In this document: in pieces, positions 21,022 through 34,859 of the stretch
How positions within the stretch are numbered: the first letter of the stretch is position 1
Layout: the number at the start of each line of letters is the position of its first letter
Source of the DNA: Hyaloscypha bicolor E
Taxonomy: Eukaryota > Ascomycota > Leotiomycetes > Helotiales > Hyaloscyphaceae
DNA: 64,000 bases
Reading direction: 5' to 3'
Assembly (NCBI RefSeq): GCF_002865645.1
Contig: NW_020194619.1
Span: forward strand, 837,353-901,352
Program-made: the position numbers and the translations under genes
Notes under the pieces: generated by a model
Told to the model about the DNA's origin: nothing
Database searches by the model: none
What the model saw: only the letters and a program-made list of their open reading frames with translations

Positions 21022-24000
21022 TTCTAATTAATTTAATCTTTAGAAAGTAGTTTATTATAAAGTAATTAAATTATTAATAAATAAAAGTATTAATAGCTAG
21101 AGTATTAACTAAAAGAAATATCTTTATTATTACTAGAATAATTTAGTTAGATATCTAGAAAAGGATTTAGTTAAGTACTTTTTATATTACCTAATTAGGA
21201 AAAAGAAATAGAATTCAAATATTTCTAGAATTAGCTAGTAGGATAATAATAATAAAGAAATTAGTAATAGCTTATTATTATATTACTAAATTAGAAGTAA
21301 AGATATAATAAAAAGAGAATTTAGAGAAACTAAAAGCTTAAATCTATTATTTTAAAAATATTCGAATATCTAATATAGAATTTATTATATTTCCGGTAAT
21401 ATCTTTAATTTAAAGAATTCTAAAAATCCGAGAACTACTTATTTACTAGAGAAAGAATATTAAAGAAGTCCAGGATTTCTTTTACTAGGTAAAGTTAAAG
21501 TAATATAAAGATAATAGAATTATCTAGGCTATTAATATAATAAAGATTATATTTTCTATTTTCTATTTTAAGAATATTACTAGAAATATCTAGAAATATA
21601 AAAGTTAATTAGTAAATATTAATATTATAGATTAAAAAACCTTTATTAAATTTATAAAGAATTCTATTTTAGATCTAGAAAACTATAATAATAATACTTT
21701 TACTAAAATTAAAAATATTAAATAATAGCTAGGCTAGAATATCTAAAGCTTTATATCTTATTTAGATAGCCTATTAATAACTTAGGATATATAAGTTTAT
21801 TATAAAAACGAAATAACTTATTTAGTAACTTAAAGCAAGAAATTTAAAATGAGATTAATTATTAAAAGAATACTTTATAAGAAAAGAAAAAGTTTATTTC
21901 TATAGTTATAAGAATTAAGATTAATTTAAACTTATTTATTTAATAGAAATATAATAATAACCTAATAGAATAGTAAAAGAAAAAAAATAAGAAAAAAGAG
22001 AAAAAAAATAATAAAAGAAAATAGAAAAGAAATATATTTCTATTATAAGATTTATAAAACCGGAATAATAAAAATATAATAATAGAATCTAATATAATAC
22101 CTATATTAAAATCTATAAAACCGGATATAATTTGTTTTATTTACTAAAAAAATTATTATTATATTATTATTTACCTAAGTTAAAAGAAATTAACTTATTA
22201 TAATTATAATAAATCTAGCTATAAATTATATAAATACCTAGAACTAAAGAAACCGGGAAATAAATATATTTTATAATAGTTATATTTATTTATATTATAG
22301 AAAATAAAGCTTCTAAAATAATAATAATAATTAAGGTTATTATTAAAATAAGGAAAGATAAGTAAAGAATTAGAATATTAGTTAATTCGAATATAGAAGC
22401 TAATTATATAAAGAAAAAACTAGTTTTAGATATAAGTATTTTATTAATATTAAAAATAACTCTCTTATTTTTATTAGAGAAAAAAAGAATCTATTTATAT
22501 AGAAATTATATTTTTAGAGTTATTATTAAGAATATACTAGAAAACTAAAAAAGACTAATATATACTTTATATTATATAATTTTAATCTAAATTATATTAA
22601 TATAATATTTGGATTCTTATAGCTTTACTAAATTAATTCCTTAATTTTCTTTAGAAAAATAATATAGAAATACTAGATTTAATTATAAAAGATTAAAGTT
22701 TCAAATATTAGAAAATTTACTAAAATAATAAAATATAAAATATATATTTTTCTATTAATTACTTATTCTATAATAAATAGCTAAAGAATTATTATTATTA
22801 CTATAAATAAAATAGTTATATTTCTTAAAAAATATTAGAATCTTTTTTAAATATTTTCTATAAAGGCTATAAATATATTACCTAACTATTATATAATAGA
22901 ATATTATATAGATCTAAAACCAAAGTCTTAATTATTATATAATCTTATATATATCTTATTAAAAAAAGAGCTTAAAGTCTTTTAGAAATATCTTAATATT
23001 AATTTAAAGAAAAAATAAATTTAATATTTTACTAATTTAGCTAATACTCGAATTATATTTATTTTAAAGAAAAAAGACAGCCTATATTTATATATTAATT
23101 ACTAGAATTTAAATAGAATTATTATTAAAAACTAAATACTATTATTACTTATTAGTAAAATAATAAATAGGCTTTATAAAACTAAAATATATATAAAGTT
23201 AAACTTAAAAAATACTTATTATTAGTTATAAATACAGGAAAGTAATAAATAGAAAATAATATTTTAAATATATTATAGATATTTTAAATATTATATTATA
23301 TTTTTTAGATATATTAATATTTTAATAATATTTCAGATATATATTAATTATATATTAGTAAGTTTTATAAATATTATTTATATAGTTTATTTAAATAATA
23401 TTTGAATTTATTTAGAAGATCTAGAATAATATAGAATAATAATTTAATATATATTTAAATAATTATAATAATACTAGCTTTTTATAAATTTAATAAAATA
23501 TGAATTTAATATAAAAAAAATAGAATTCTTGGAATTTGTAATTAGCTTAGATAATATAGAAATAGAAGCTAGCCGGGTTATAGCTATTAAAAAATAGCTA
23601 GTTCTAAAAAAGAATATTCGAGAAATTCAAGTATTTCTAGAATTTATTAATTTTTATTAGAAGTTTATTTATAGATATTTTAGGATTTATAATTATAAAT
23701 ATAATTTTCTAGTTCTTTAATAAGAGAATAAAAGCCAGATAATATTCTATTATTTTTTATTTAAAGAAAATAACTATAATTAAAAATAGATATAAGATAT
23801 ATAATTCTAAATTCTTAGTTATTATTCCAGTATTTTATATTTAATAGTATTATCTAATATATATTTAATATATTATTATTATTAAAATAAATTATAATAA
23901 CTTAAAATACTTAATAACTAAGAGAAAACTAAATAGTTAATAAATAAGATAAGTAAAAAAGCTAGCTATCTTTAACTTTATTTTAAAATACTAGCCGGAA

Positions 24001-26400
24001 TATAATAATTCTATTAATAGATTATTAAAAAGGCTAGATTTTATAATAGATATAAATAAAGATATTTTATTACTTATTATAAAAAGAAAACTATAATAAG
24101 ACAAAAACTCATATAAAGTATACCAGAGTACAAAACGTAATTTAATAGTAAAATAATAAATTAAAAGTATAAATAGTAAAACATAAATAGTATATAGTAT
24201 ATAAAAGCTTAATTAATTAAATACTTATAAAGAATTATTCTCTAAGTCTATAGAAAAACCAGCTTTCTTATATAATTTCTATAAGTTATATATAAAAGGC
24301 CGCGGCCTTTACTATATAACCTAAACCTTAAAACTGCTAAAATAATATGATTTTTAATGAGTACGGCCTGCCGTATTATATTATATTTTATAATAAGCTA
24401 TAGAATATAAAATAAAAAGTCTTATAAGTAATAATAATAAGATATTATACTATTTCTATAATATTATAATTTGAAGCCTAGAAAAGAGAAAATAAATACT
24501 TTTTAATTAGTAAAATACTAAGGAATTCCGAAAAGGAAATTTATTTTAGTAATAAAATAATATTAGAAATACTATTACTTGAGCTTATTACTAATATAGC
24601 TAGTTATAAATAATATATATTACGAATTCTAGCTATATAAATAGCTAAATCCAAAATAGTATATAAAGAAAATAAATAAATATTACTTAAATTACTATTA
24701 TAATACTAAAGGCTTAATTTATTAATATAATACTAGTAATATAAATGGTTTTTAAAAGAAACCTCTATTAGAGCTATTAAAACTTAAGAACTTAATATAT
24801 TTAAATTATTAAAATATTAAAATACTATTTATATACTAAATAAATCGGCTTTTAAAAAAATTACTATAAGCTAATTATAATAATTCTATAAATAAGTATT
24901 TTAATACTAGTAAAATACTAGAAATCTTCTAGAAATCTTCTAGAAAAAATACTTCTAATAAAATATAAAAAAGAATATAAAAAACTATATTAGAACTTGC
25001 TTTATATATTAATAAATTAAAATAAAAAAATATTTATTATATAATATATTTAGTTTATTTTTTATTTTTTCTAAGCTATAATAAAAAATTATTATAGACT
25101 TTATTATAGAACTATTTCCTTTTAGGTTTTATAATAAGATATATAATTTTATACTTATTATTATTAATAAATATATAAAAATAATATAATATATTCTAAT
25201 TATTAAAGAAATCTCGACTCTTGAATTAGTAAAGCTATTTATATATTATATTATTAAAGACTTTAATATATTTATAAATATAACCTCTAATAAAGAATCT
25301 GTTTTTATAAATAAATTCTAGTTAAATCTATATTTCTATTTAAAGGTTTAATAATAGATAAATAAAAAATCTAAACTAAACTCTAGAATAATATTTGAGA
25401 TATTATACTAGCTACTAATAAAATAACTAGATAATAAAGCTTATTCTTATAGAATTTGTATATAATAACTTTATATATTTAATAATAGAAATTTCTTTAT
25501 TTTATATATTATATAAATTTTATTCTAGTATTAAATTATATATTAAAAATAATATTTTAGAAAAAAGAATACTAGTAATATAAAAAAATATATAAAGAAT
25601 TCAAATAGAATAGGAAATATTAGAAAAATAATAATAAGAAGTAATAAATATATAAAAAAAATACTATAATAAAAAGTATATTAATAAGAAGTTTAATATA
25701 TATAATAAAGTTATATTTTATATAAAGAATATTTAATAGCTATAATCTAGTATAAAACTAATAAATAAATATCTCGGCTTCTTTAAAGTTCTAGAAATTA
25801 TAGAAATATATAAATAGATATATTATTTAGAATTATTACTATTATATTAGATATATAATATTTTCTATATTTCCTTTTTAGAACTATAATATCTATAAGC
25901 TAGTATTATAGTAAAATCAGAACTAGTCGAGATTAAAAATAAAGAGAAATTCGAGATAGAATTTATTATAGTTTATAAAAAAATAGAAAAAAAAGTATTT
26001 TATTTATTAGAAAAGCTATTTATTAGTAAATAATATATAGGAACTATTAAGTAATTCAGAGAATATAATTTAAGAATTATAAAAATACTTAAAAAAAAAG
26101 TAATATTATAATATTATTAGCTAAATAGAAATATAAAAAATAAATACTTTTATTAGAAAACTATTAAAAACCATATATTTATTCTTAAAAAAGCTATATA
26201 AAAATTATTAAGAACTTTAAAAACTCTAATTTCTATATTTTATAAATATCCTATTTTTATAAATACTTTTTATTATTCTTATTATTATTCTTATTAGAAT
26301 TCTTTCGAGAAATAAATAATAAATTAGCTTATAAAGCTATTAGCTATTAGTAAGAAATAAGCTTATTTAATATTAAAGAATATTAATTATATTATTAAAA
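21022..26400 (+). pseudogene. Gypsy II gag-pol relic
   Basis: Recognised from order and spacing of conserved blocks, not from an intact frame. The zinc knuckle at 22196-22237 keeps C-x2-C-x4-H-x4-C spacing with Tyr in all four ligand positions. RT landmarks include a relic of the VDYR..N stretch, KL.L and YLNN. The integrase block near 25090 still reads DFI.ELFPFRFYNK with a readable continuation. A family C copy splits it at 24095-24385, between RNase H and integrase. Confidence 0.8.
24095..24385 (-). repeat. Family C relic inside Gypsy II pol
   Basis: RIP-mutated, inverted copy of part of 16340-16660; for example cgtgacttgatagc in the unmutated copy is cgtaatttaatagt here. The hairpin survives as gtacggc-ct-gccgta near 24361. 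The outer end of the family is missing, so the insertion is truncated or its edges are unclear. Confidence 0.7.
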
Positions 26401-27086
26401 ATACTTTATATTTATATTAAGCTAGTAAAAATTATTTAATTTATTTCTTAGATTATTAGAGGAATTTACTAGCCTCAAATAATAGTTTTAATATAAGAAA
26501 TATATATAATTTAGTATAGAAAAAGAAGAATAATAGTCTTTTTTCTTTTAAATAAAGATTAAAGAAAATACTTATATATATTAATAATTTAAAAAAGGTA
26601 GTTTAATTATATTATATATATTTAAGAAATCTTAAATAGTATTAGAATAGAGAATAAAAGAAGAAATTTATAGCTTATAAGATTATATTTCTTATTCTTA
26701 AAGTAATAATAATTATATATTAAGTAATTATTACTTTTAATATAAGTAAAATTAGGAAACTTAGTAATATTCTTAGAATATCGAAAATAATAAAGGCAAA
26801 TTAAAGATATAAAAGTATTAGCCAAATAGGTAATAATAGACTAATAAGTATTAAGAGAAGTATTTATCTTAATAAATAAAGAAATAGAAAAGAGAATTAG
26901 AAAAGAACTTAAATAAAGCTTAAAGAAGTTTAAAAGAGTTTAAAGAAGCTTAAAAAAAGCTTAAAGAAGGCTTAAAAAAGAAAGGCAAGAGATAAGAAGA
27001 AGCTAGATATAATATTATAATTAAGGAAAAGAAAAATTAGTTAGTAGGAAAAGAGAGGTCTTTTTATAATATTTTCTTTCTAAGTA
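26401..27086 (+). other. Gypsy II 3' spacer, left part
   Basis: AT-rich sequence between the chromodomain relic and Gypsy I, with several near-repeats of gaagcttaaa at 26915-26975. Its continuation is at 33775-34211, on the other side of Gypsy I. Confidence 0.5.
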
Positions 27087-27091
27087 GTAAT

Positions 27092-27365
27092 TATTATAAT
27101 TCCCAGATATCCGGTATCTGAAATGCCTTACTAGATACCAGATACCTCCTAGGCACACGTAATGCGGCCGCCTTACTAGGGAAATATACTTGAAATATAC
27201 TAGAGATATTTAGAAGGCTAAGCCCCTTTGGGACTAGTATACTATAAGATATATATACTTTCTTATAGCCTCCTATATTCTAGTTTTCCCTTTCTTAGCT
27301 TTGAATTATCTTTATAAGAGACCTTCTATCTTGCTTTCCAAGCCCTAAATACTATACCTGTAATA
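27092..27365 (+). repeat. 5' LTR of Gypsy I
   Basis: 274 bp. Same length as the LTRs at 33496, 51270 and (inverted) 36999, with differences mainly C/T and G/A. Confidence 0.9.
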
Positions 27366-30300
27366 GTATTTAAAGCTTACTTCCTTTAATTCTATAGAGG
27401 ATTTCAAATAAACTAATTCAGAACTATTAGTAATATAGGTACTACTAAGATAATAGAACCTCAGGAATATAAGTAATAGACTTTAGAATAATAAAAGCAA
27501 AAAGCTTTAGAATCTTTAAAGAAATTAGGTATTTATACTTTTATAAATATATACTAGTAGTATATTAGAAATTCCTCCGAAAACCCGAAAATTAAAGAAC
27601 CTCGAATAAAGGCTACTCTTTAACTAAGTTCTAGAGTAATAGGTATATATAGGCTAGTAATCTAACTACTATCCTTAAGCCCTATCCTATAACCTTATAG
27701 GCCCTATATATATACCGGTAACGAGATTATTAGAGAGGATATAGTAAAGGAAAAGTGTAATAGGTCAATTTCCTAGGATATCACGTGACTAGGAACTATA
27801 TTGACTTCCGCCAAGGCTTCCGGTAAAGCTTCTACTAGTTCAGGTCATCTCGTTAGTAGCCTTTCCTAAACCAAACGTCTTATTAGTATTCCTGGAAAAT
27901 TTATAGACAAGTTTATAAAAATAGAACCCTTTGCTTTTATTATAAAGCTCCTAAAGACTAATAACTATATTATTACCGGAAAGTTATATAAATAGGCTAA
28001 GGAACTTAATACCTTATTTTTAGATATTAATATTATTATAAAGAATTACTAGGAGAATATTTAAAGAACTATTTAATATAAGAATACTTATAATTATAAT
28101 AAAGCTATTCTCGAGAATATTAAGCTTTATAATACTAAGCTCGAGAATAAAATCAAATACTATATAGCTATAGTAAATTAGCTTATAGTAGCTCTAACTA
28201 CTTCTGCTTTATTTACTCTAGCTACTCTAGCTACTCCGAATTTCTCTTAAAAGAATTCCGAACTATCTCTTACTTATTCCTGTCTAGAATTCCTTATATC
28301 TTATACTTTTTTTAGAAATACTAGAATTACTAAGCTCCCAGATTTAACTCTCTTTACTAGAGATTATATTATCTTTAATAACTAGCTAGTTTAGATTAAG
28401 AATAAGCTATAAGGAAATACTAATTTATATTTCTTAGAAAATCTCAAGATTATTTATATTTCTAGTAAATTTACTAGTAATATTCTTACCCTAACTAATT
28501 CTTATATAAATAAAAATAATTTAAATTAGTACTATTAGTTCTTAGAGTTTTACTCTTATTTAAAAAAGCTATATTCTAATTCTAATAAGATATAAAATAC
28601 TTATTATAACTTTAGTAAGCTTTAAATATACTCTAGTTAAGTATTTCAGGAATTCTATATTCTTTTCTTATAACTATTTATAAAAAGTAATATTAGTTTT
28701 TAAGATATTAAATATAAACTAAATAAGAAGCTCTTACTAAAGCTCTAGAAATTAGTATATATATACTATAATAATTCTTTTATTAATACTACTTGCTTTA
28801 CTTAGTATTATATTACTAATAATTAGTAAATTAAGGCTATATATAAGAAAACTAAAAAATATAAAAAGGCAGGAGCTATTCTAGCCAAGTTTATTTCTAG
28901 TACTATATTTCTATATATTTCTAAGAAATACATTTCTAAAAAGAAGCCCAAGAAGCCTATATTAACTACTTTTATTAAGTATATACTTTCTTATAAATAT
29001 AAGTAATATCTTATAAAAACTAAGGATCTCTTAATTATTAAGTACTTTAATTATAATGAGTTTGGCTACTATACTAGATATTATCTGGTTTTATATAATA
29101 AGGAAACCAAAGTAGCTTTTTCTAGAATTAAGCTAGGCTTAGTTTCTATTTTACTAGAGTATATTATTCTAATAAAGTATTTAGAGAATTTGAGCTCTAA
29201 TTCTGGTATAAAACCGAGAAATAAGTATTCCTAAAGAAAGTCTTTACTTTAAGGGCTTATAATATAAATTTAGTAAAGATTAATTTAATTTATCTAATAA
29301 AAGAAAAGACTCTTATAATACCCTATATTATTAGTATAAATAAATTAGGAATTAAGTCTTTTTCCCTTATTAATACTAGAGCTAATAATTATACTTTTAT
29401 TAATATAAAGCTTATTTAGCTTATAAAGTAATTCTTAGAAATAAAATTATAATCTTTTTTCTTATCTTATACTATATATGATTTTAATAAAAAACTAGCT
29501 AAGTTTACTAAGAAATATATAGAAGTTTTATTTCTAATTAATAAATAAAATATTAATATATTTATAATTATTCTAAATCTTAGAGATTATAATATTATTC
29601 TTAATAGAAAATAAGTAATATATATTAATATTCTAGTTAATTATAAAAGATATAGGCTTATATAGCTAAAAAAAAAAATAAGCCTAAATCTATATAATTT
29701 AGTTATATTATTAGTACTTTATAGTAATAGCTAGAGAAATAACCTAATAAGAAGTATTAAAAGAATACTAATTAATAAGATTTTATTATAAGCTATTTCT
29801 AGAAATCTTCTATTCTAAAATAATTTTCTTTCTTTTAAATTAATTAGAGGGAATTATAGAAAATTATAGAAAAGAAGCTTTTATAGCCTAAGTAAGATAT
29901 AATATCTAAATAAAAGCTAAAGAAGTAAGAAGAAGTTCTTAATAAGAAACAAATATTAGATCTAGCTATTTTTATTTCTATAATATTTAATTATATAGCT
30001 AAGAAAGAAAATATTATTATTAGTTAAATCTCTATTTATAAGATTAATAAGAAGCTTAAAGCTTAGAAAAAAGAAGCTATTTCTGGTCCAGAGAATTAAT
30101 AACCGGAAGAAATAGAGCTTTAGTAGCTATAAAGAATATTATTTCCGGAACTTAAAAAATATATTTTTGTTTTCTCTAAAAAGAATCTAATATCTTTCTT
30201 TTCTATAAATTATATAATTATAAGATTTAGATTAAAGGCCTAAAAAGAACCGAGAATATTAGATATTAACTTCTCTAGTAATAGTTTACTTAAGAGCTTC

Positions 30301-33300
30301 TAGAAATTAAGTATTTCTTAGAAAATAATTTAGCTAAAGGCTTTATTAAAGCTAGTTAGGCTCTTTTTACTTTACTAGTTCTTTTTATAAAAAAAGCAAA
30401 CAGAGATTTATACTTTTATATTAATTTCTATTATCTAAATAATATTATTTAAAAGAATTAATATCTTTTTTTACTTATTAATAAGACTTTAAGTTAATTA
30501 TCTAAGATTAAGATCTATACTAAATTAGATATTTACTAAGCTTTCTATTATATAGTTATAGATTTGAACTCTCAGGAGCTAATAATATTTCATATCCGCT
30601 ATAGAATATATAAATATAATATTTTCTAGAAAGGCCTTATAAATGGCCCGGCTATATATTAATATTATATAAATAATATATTCTTTAAATATCTAGATAA
30701 CTTTTATATAATATATCTTAATAATATTCTCATTTACTTAGAAAACCTAATAAAGTACAAATAGTATATATAAAAAGTACTAGACTATTTATACCTTATT
30801 AGCCTCTAAGTAAATATTAAGAAATCGGAATTTAAAGTTATATATATAAAATACTTAAGCTTTATTATTTCTATATCTAATATTAAAATAAATCCTAATA
30901 AAATCAAAATAATATATAACTAGTAATTCCCAAAAATAATTAAGAATATATAGTCTTTTCTTAGCTTCTATAACTTTTATAAATGCTTTATTAAAAAATA
31001 TAAATAAATTACTAGATTTTTTACCTTATTTATAAAAAAGAAGATTTCCTTTAAATAATTCAAATAATATTAAGAAACTTTTACTTACCTAAAGAAAGCT
31101 ATAATTTTTACTCTAGTTCTATAATACTATAATTTAGATCTGCCTATAATAGTAGAGACAGATATATTTAAAGAAGTAGTTACTAGCCTACTTTTTTAAT
31201 AAGACCCAGAAATAGGCCTTTAGTATCCTATAGCTTATTTTTCTAAAATTATATTTCTAGTAAAGCTTAATTATAATATATATAATAAAAAATACTTGCT
31301 ATAATATAAGTATTAAAGAAATAGAGAGCTAAGCTAAAGGGCCTTTAAAATACTTTCTTTAAGATTTATTCTAATTACTATATCTTAGAATACTTTATAA
31401 TTACTAAGAAGCTCTTTTTTTAATAAGCTAGATAAGCTAAGCTCTTATTCTACTATTATTTTAAGCTTATATATTATTCTGGAAAATTAAATAAGTAAGT
31501 AAATACTTTATTATAAAAATAAGATAAAATAAATACTTAGGGCCAGATTAAGAAAAAGCTATAAACCCAAGTACTTTTCTCTAAAAATAAGATTAATCCG
31601 GAAATTATCTATAACTTATAGCTTATAGTAATATTTTACAAAGTTAGTTTACTTAATCCGGAATTTGGTCCTAAAAACCAAATATATATTAAGGACTTTC
31701 TAGAAGAGAATATTTTTATTAGAGATATAATTCCCTTAGAAAAAGGTATTTTCTTAGAAGCTTTATTAGTAAACTCTATTATAATAGCCCTTATAAAAGT
31801 ATTATTAGAAGCTCCTACTAAGTATAATAGTTTATAACTTATAAATAAGATCCTATAAAATAATTATATATTACCGGATCTAGAGAAGCTATATATAATA
31901 GCCTAAGCTAAAAGTAATATTTAAATATTATAAAACGGCCTCTTTTTATACTATAGAAAACTTTATATTATAGAGAATAAAATAACTCCCGGATTATTTT
32001 TATAAACTATTCTAATTCATAAAATATATAATAAATTTCTTTCTAGATATCCTAAATATATAAAGCTCTATTAGCTATTAAAAAAGTAATATTACTAACT
32101 ATTTATAAGTAAGAATATTAATTAATACTATAATAATTACTATACTTATAAGAGATTATATATATCTAGAAATAAGAAGCCTAGTTTATTTTATTTCCTT
32201 CTAGTTCCTAATTATTCCTAGTAATATATTACTATAAACTTTAAAAGCTATCTAGAAAATAAATCGGGCTATAATATAGTTATTATATTTATAAATTACT
32301 TATCTAAATACCTAATTATAATTCTAGTATAAGATATAATTATAGCTAAATAGCTAATACCTCTATTTTTATTTTATATAATATATTAAGTAAGTATTCC
32401 AGAAATAATTATATTAGATTAGGAACCCTAATTTATATCCGATTTTTAGAGCGAATTTTATATGAGAATTAGTATAAAGCTTAAGCTTTCTATAACTAAT
32501 TATTCCTAAATAAATAGAGATTATTAATTAATACTTTAATTAGAGATTATACTCATATATTAATTATTATAATTAATTATTAATAAGCCTTTCTTTAGTA
32601 TAAAACTATTAGCTAGTTCCTATTTATAACTAAAAAGAACTATAAGCCTTATATCTCTCTAGGCTAGAACTCTCTTATTAAAGCTAACTTATTTAAGAAA
32701 AAGCTAAATAGGAATAAAGCTAAAGTATTAGTAAATTAATTACATGAATTATAATAACTTACCTAAAGCCATATAAAATAAATATAGGAATAATATATAG
32801 TATAAGCTAATAAATACTACTATTTAATTAATTTCAAAGTCGGAAATAAAATATAGGTTACTATAAAATACTAGAAATCTAATTATTTGAGCCAGAAGCT
32901 AGAGAACTAAATAAAGAACTTATTTGAGATTCTAGAATAGTATAACTACTTATTTCTTCTAAAACTACTAGAAACTATAAAGATATATCTAGTTTTCTAT
33001 ATAAAGAAGCTATAAAAAAACTTCTAGAATTCTTTATTAAGTTAAGTAAACCCGGAACTGCTCCTATTAATATTAGAGAATAGTAAATAAAAGTATAATA
33101 TTAAACGGGTTATTATAGTTAAACTAGTAAGAAATAGGCTAAAGTATAGAATTTAGTAAGTTAGTTAGGATAAAGATCTAGTATAATATTTAGCTTTAGT
33201 ACTAAATAATAGCTTCCTAGTTTTATAGAGTTTCTATAATAATAATATTAATATACTAGAACTTTTATAAAACCTATAATATTAGCTAGATTATATAAAA

Positions 33301-33495
33301 AATAATACTTGCCTAAAATTATATAAAAATAATAATAAACTCTTCTAGGTTATATAGTAAAGATACTAGCCTTTTATATATAATATCTATATTCGAGATA
33401 CTAGTTTTATTTTAAGAGAAAGTATAATATGAAATTAGATAAATTAATAGCTTTTATAAAGCTCGGGAACAAGCTTATTATAAAGAGAGAAATAA
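27366..33495 (+). pseudogene. Gypsy I gag-pol relic
   Basis: Conserved blocks are legible but interrupted by stops in all frames. The gag knuckle has the four ligands Tyr-Tyr-Tyr-Tyr at C-x2-C-x4-H-x4-C spacing. RT keeps TKLDI and QAF but its catalytic Asp-Asp pair is Asn-Asn. The 3' part is the reference for the fragments at 37273-43665 and 50612-51269. Confidence 0.82.
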
Positions 33496-33769
33496 TATTA
33501 TAATTTCCAGATATCTGGTATCTGAGATATTTTACTAGATACTAGATATCTTCTAGATATATGTAATATGGCTATCTTATTAGGGAAATATACTTGAAAT
33601 ATACTAGAGATATTTAGAAAGCTAAGCCTCTTTGGGACTAGTATATTATAGGATATATATACTTTCTTATAGCTTCCTATATTCTAGTTTTCTTTTCTTT
33701 AGCTTTGAATTATCTTTATAAGAGACTTTCTATCTTGCTTTCTAAGCCCTAAATACTATACTTATAATA
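33496..33769 (+). repeat. 3' LTR of Gypsy I
   Basis: 274 bp, preceded by a purine tract (aaagagagaaa, 33482-33492) and followed by the target duplication gtaat. Confidence 0.9.
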
Positions 33770-34211
33770 GTAATTATAAATTCGAAACTAGCTTTATACT
33801 AGAAATATCTAGAAAATCCTAAAAAAGAAATTTATAAATAAATTAAAAGATTAAATTAATTTTTCCAAGCTTTTAGACTTATAAAATAATAATTTATTTA
33901 TAAATAAAAACTAAATTAGGATTTATAAACTAATTAGAAAACTAGAAAAGCTTTATATCTAATAATATATATTATATTCGTATTACTTTTATAAAAGGAA
34001 ATTACTAGAAGTAATTTATAAATTAACTAAATAGAATTAATAAATTATATTTTTAATTCTATTATCTAATATAATTATAAAATAATTATAAAAAGTTTTA
34101 GGAAAAAACTAGTAATTAGAAAAGTTTTAGGAAGTTATTTATAAAGCTATTTATAGTTTCTTTAGGCCTTTTAGGAATAAGGGCCTAGAAAGAAAATTAA
34201 TATAATAAATA

Positions 34212-34527
34212 TATATAATAATATATAAATAGATATTAGATATTATAGATCTAGTTTCTTATTTTAAATAAAACTTATAATTATAATTATATAAATAATC
34301 GGAATTATATAAATTATATAAAATTATATTTCCTAGTTAAATAAAGTATTTTATAGGCTTAATTAAATACTAGGAAATATATAGAGAAATATTTCTAGCT
34401 TTAGAAAAAAGTATTAATTAGTTTTTTATTAGAATTAATTCTTAGAATTAGTTATATTTATAAGTATTATTTTATAGCTTATTTATTTTAATTATTTATA
34501 TATTATTCTATTATTATATATCTTATA
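34212..34527 (+). repeat. LTR D2 of Gypsy II
   Basis: About 316 bp. Matches D1, with a single 18-bp unit where D1 has nine. Confidence 0.78.
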
Positions 34528-34859
34528 AATAAGCTTATAAAAGCTAAACTTATAATCTTAAAATATCTTTTTATATAAGCTTTTTATAAGAACTAAAGAA
34601 TTTATTATAAATAATTATAAATAATTTCTATTTTAAAATTAAAATAATAAATTTTAAAGTTTAATATTTTAAATTACTTATTTAAAATAGTTTTAATTTT
34701 ATTAATATTAGATTTAAAAGCTTTAATAAATAAGAAATTATTTATATAAATTATAATAATTATATTATTTTAGTAAAAAATAAAAGATTTAATATTAAAA
34801 GATTTAAAATTAAATAAAATAAATTTTTTTTAAATATATTATATTAAATATATAAGAAT

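Larger units (their letters stand above)
27092..33769 (+). mobile_element. Gypsy I: structurally complete, RIP-inactivated Ty3/Gypsy chromovirus
   Basis: 6,678 bp with two 274-bp LTRs (27092-27365 and 33496-33769) flanked by the 5-bp target duplication gtaat (27087-27091 and 33770-33774). LTR ends tatta...taata are the RIP forms of TGTTA...TAACA. Internal order on the plus strand: gag with knuckle relic 29043-29084; RT about 30250-31150 with KLDI.QAF at 30526-30550 and active site YLNN (30714-30725); RNase H; integrase about 31900-32900; chromodomain about 33070-33270. It is inserted in the Gypsy II 3' spacer. The first 800 bp are less mutated than the rest. Confidence 0.9.
20562..34527 (+). 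mobile_element. Gypsy II: RIP-inactivated Ty3/Gypsy chromovirus, interrupted by Gypsy I
   Basis: LTR D1 (20562-21021), gag, protease/RT/RNase H, integrase with chromodomain, then a spacer split by Gypsy I, then LTR D2 (about 34212-34527). Subtracting the Gypsy I insertion leaves about 7.3 kb, a normal Gypsy length. Landmarks: CCHC knuckle relic 22196-22237; RT about 23030-23600 with active site YLNN (23388-23399, ancestral Y-x-D-D); RNase H end near 24040; integrase core about 25090-25420; chromodomain relic about 25940-26130. The order fits an all-plus-strand pol. Dozens of TAA/TAG codons rule out function. Confidence 0.85.

Noticed and set aside
26622..26825. 67-codon minus-strand frame in the AT-rich region
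   Set aside because: Composed of Ile/Asn/Tyr/Lys/Phe/Ser as any frame in 18% GC DNA would be; it lies in the Gypsy II spacer.
27719..27855. Possible MITE with 9-bp inverted ends taacgagat / atctcgtta in Gypsy I
   Set aside because: The homologous region of Gypsy I copy a (near 41690, inverted) contains the same sequence, so it is part of the element, not an insertion.
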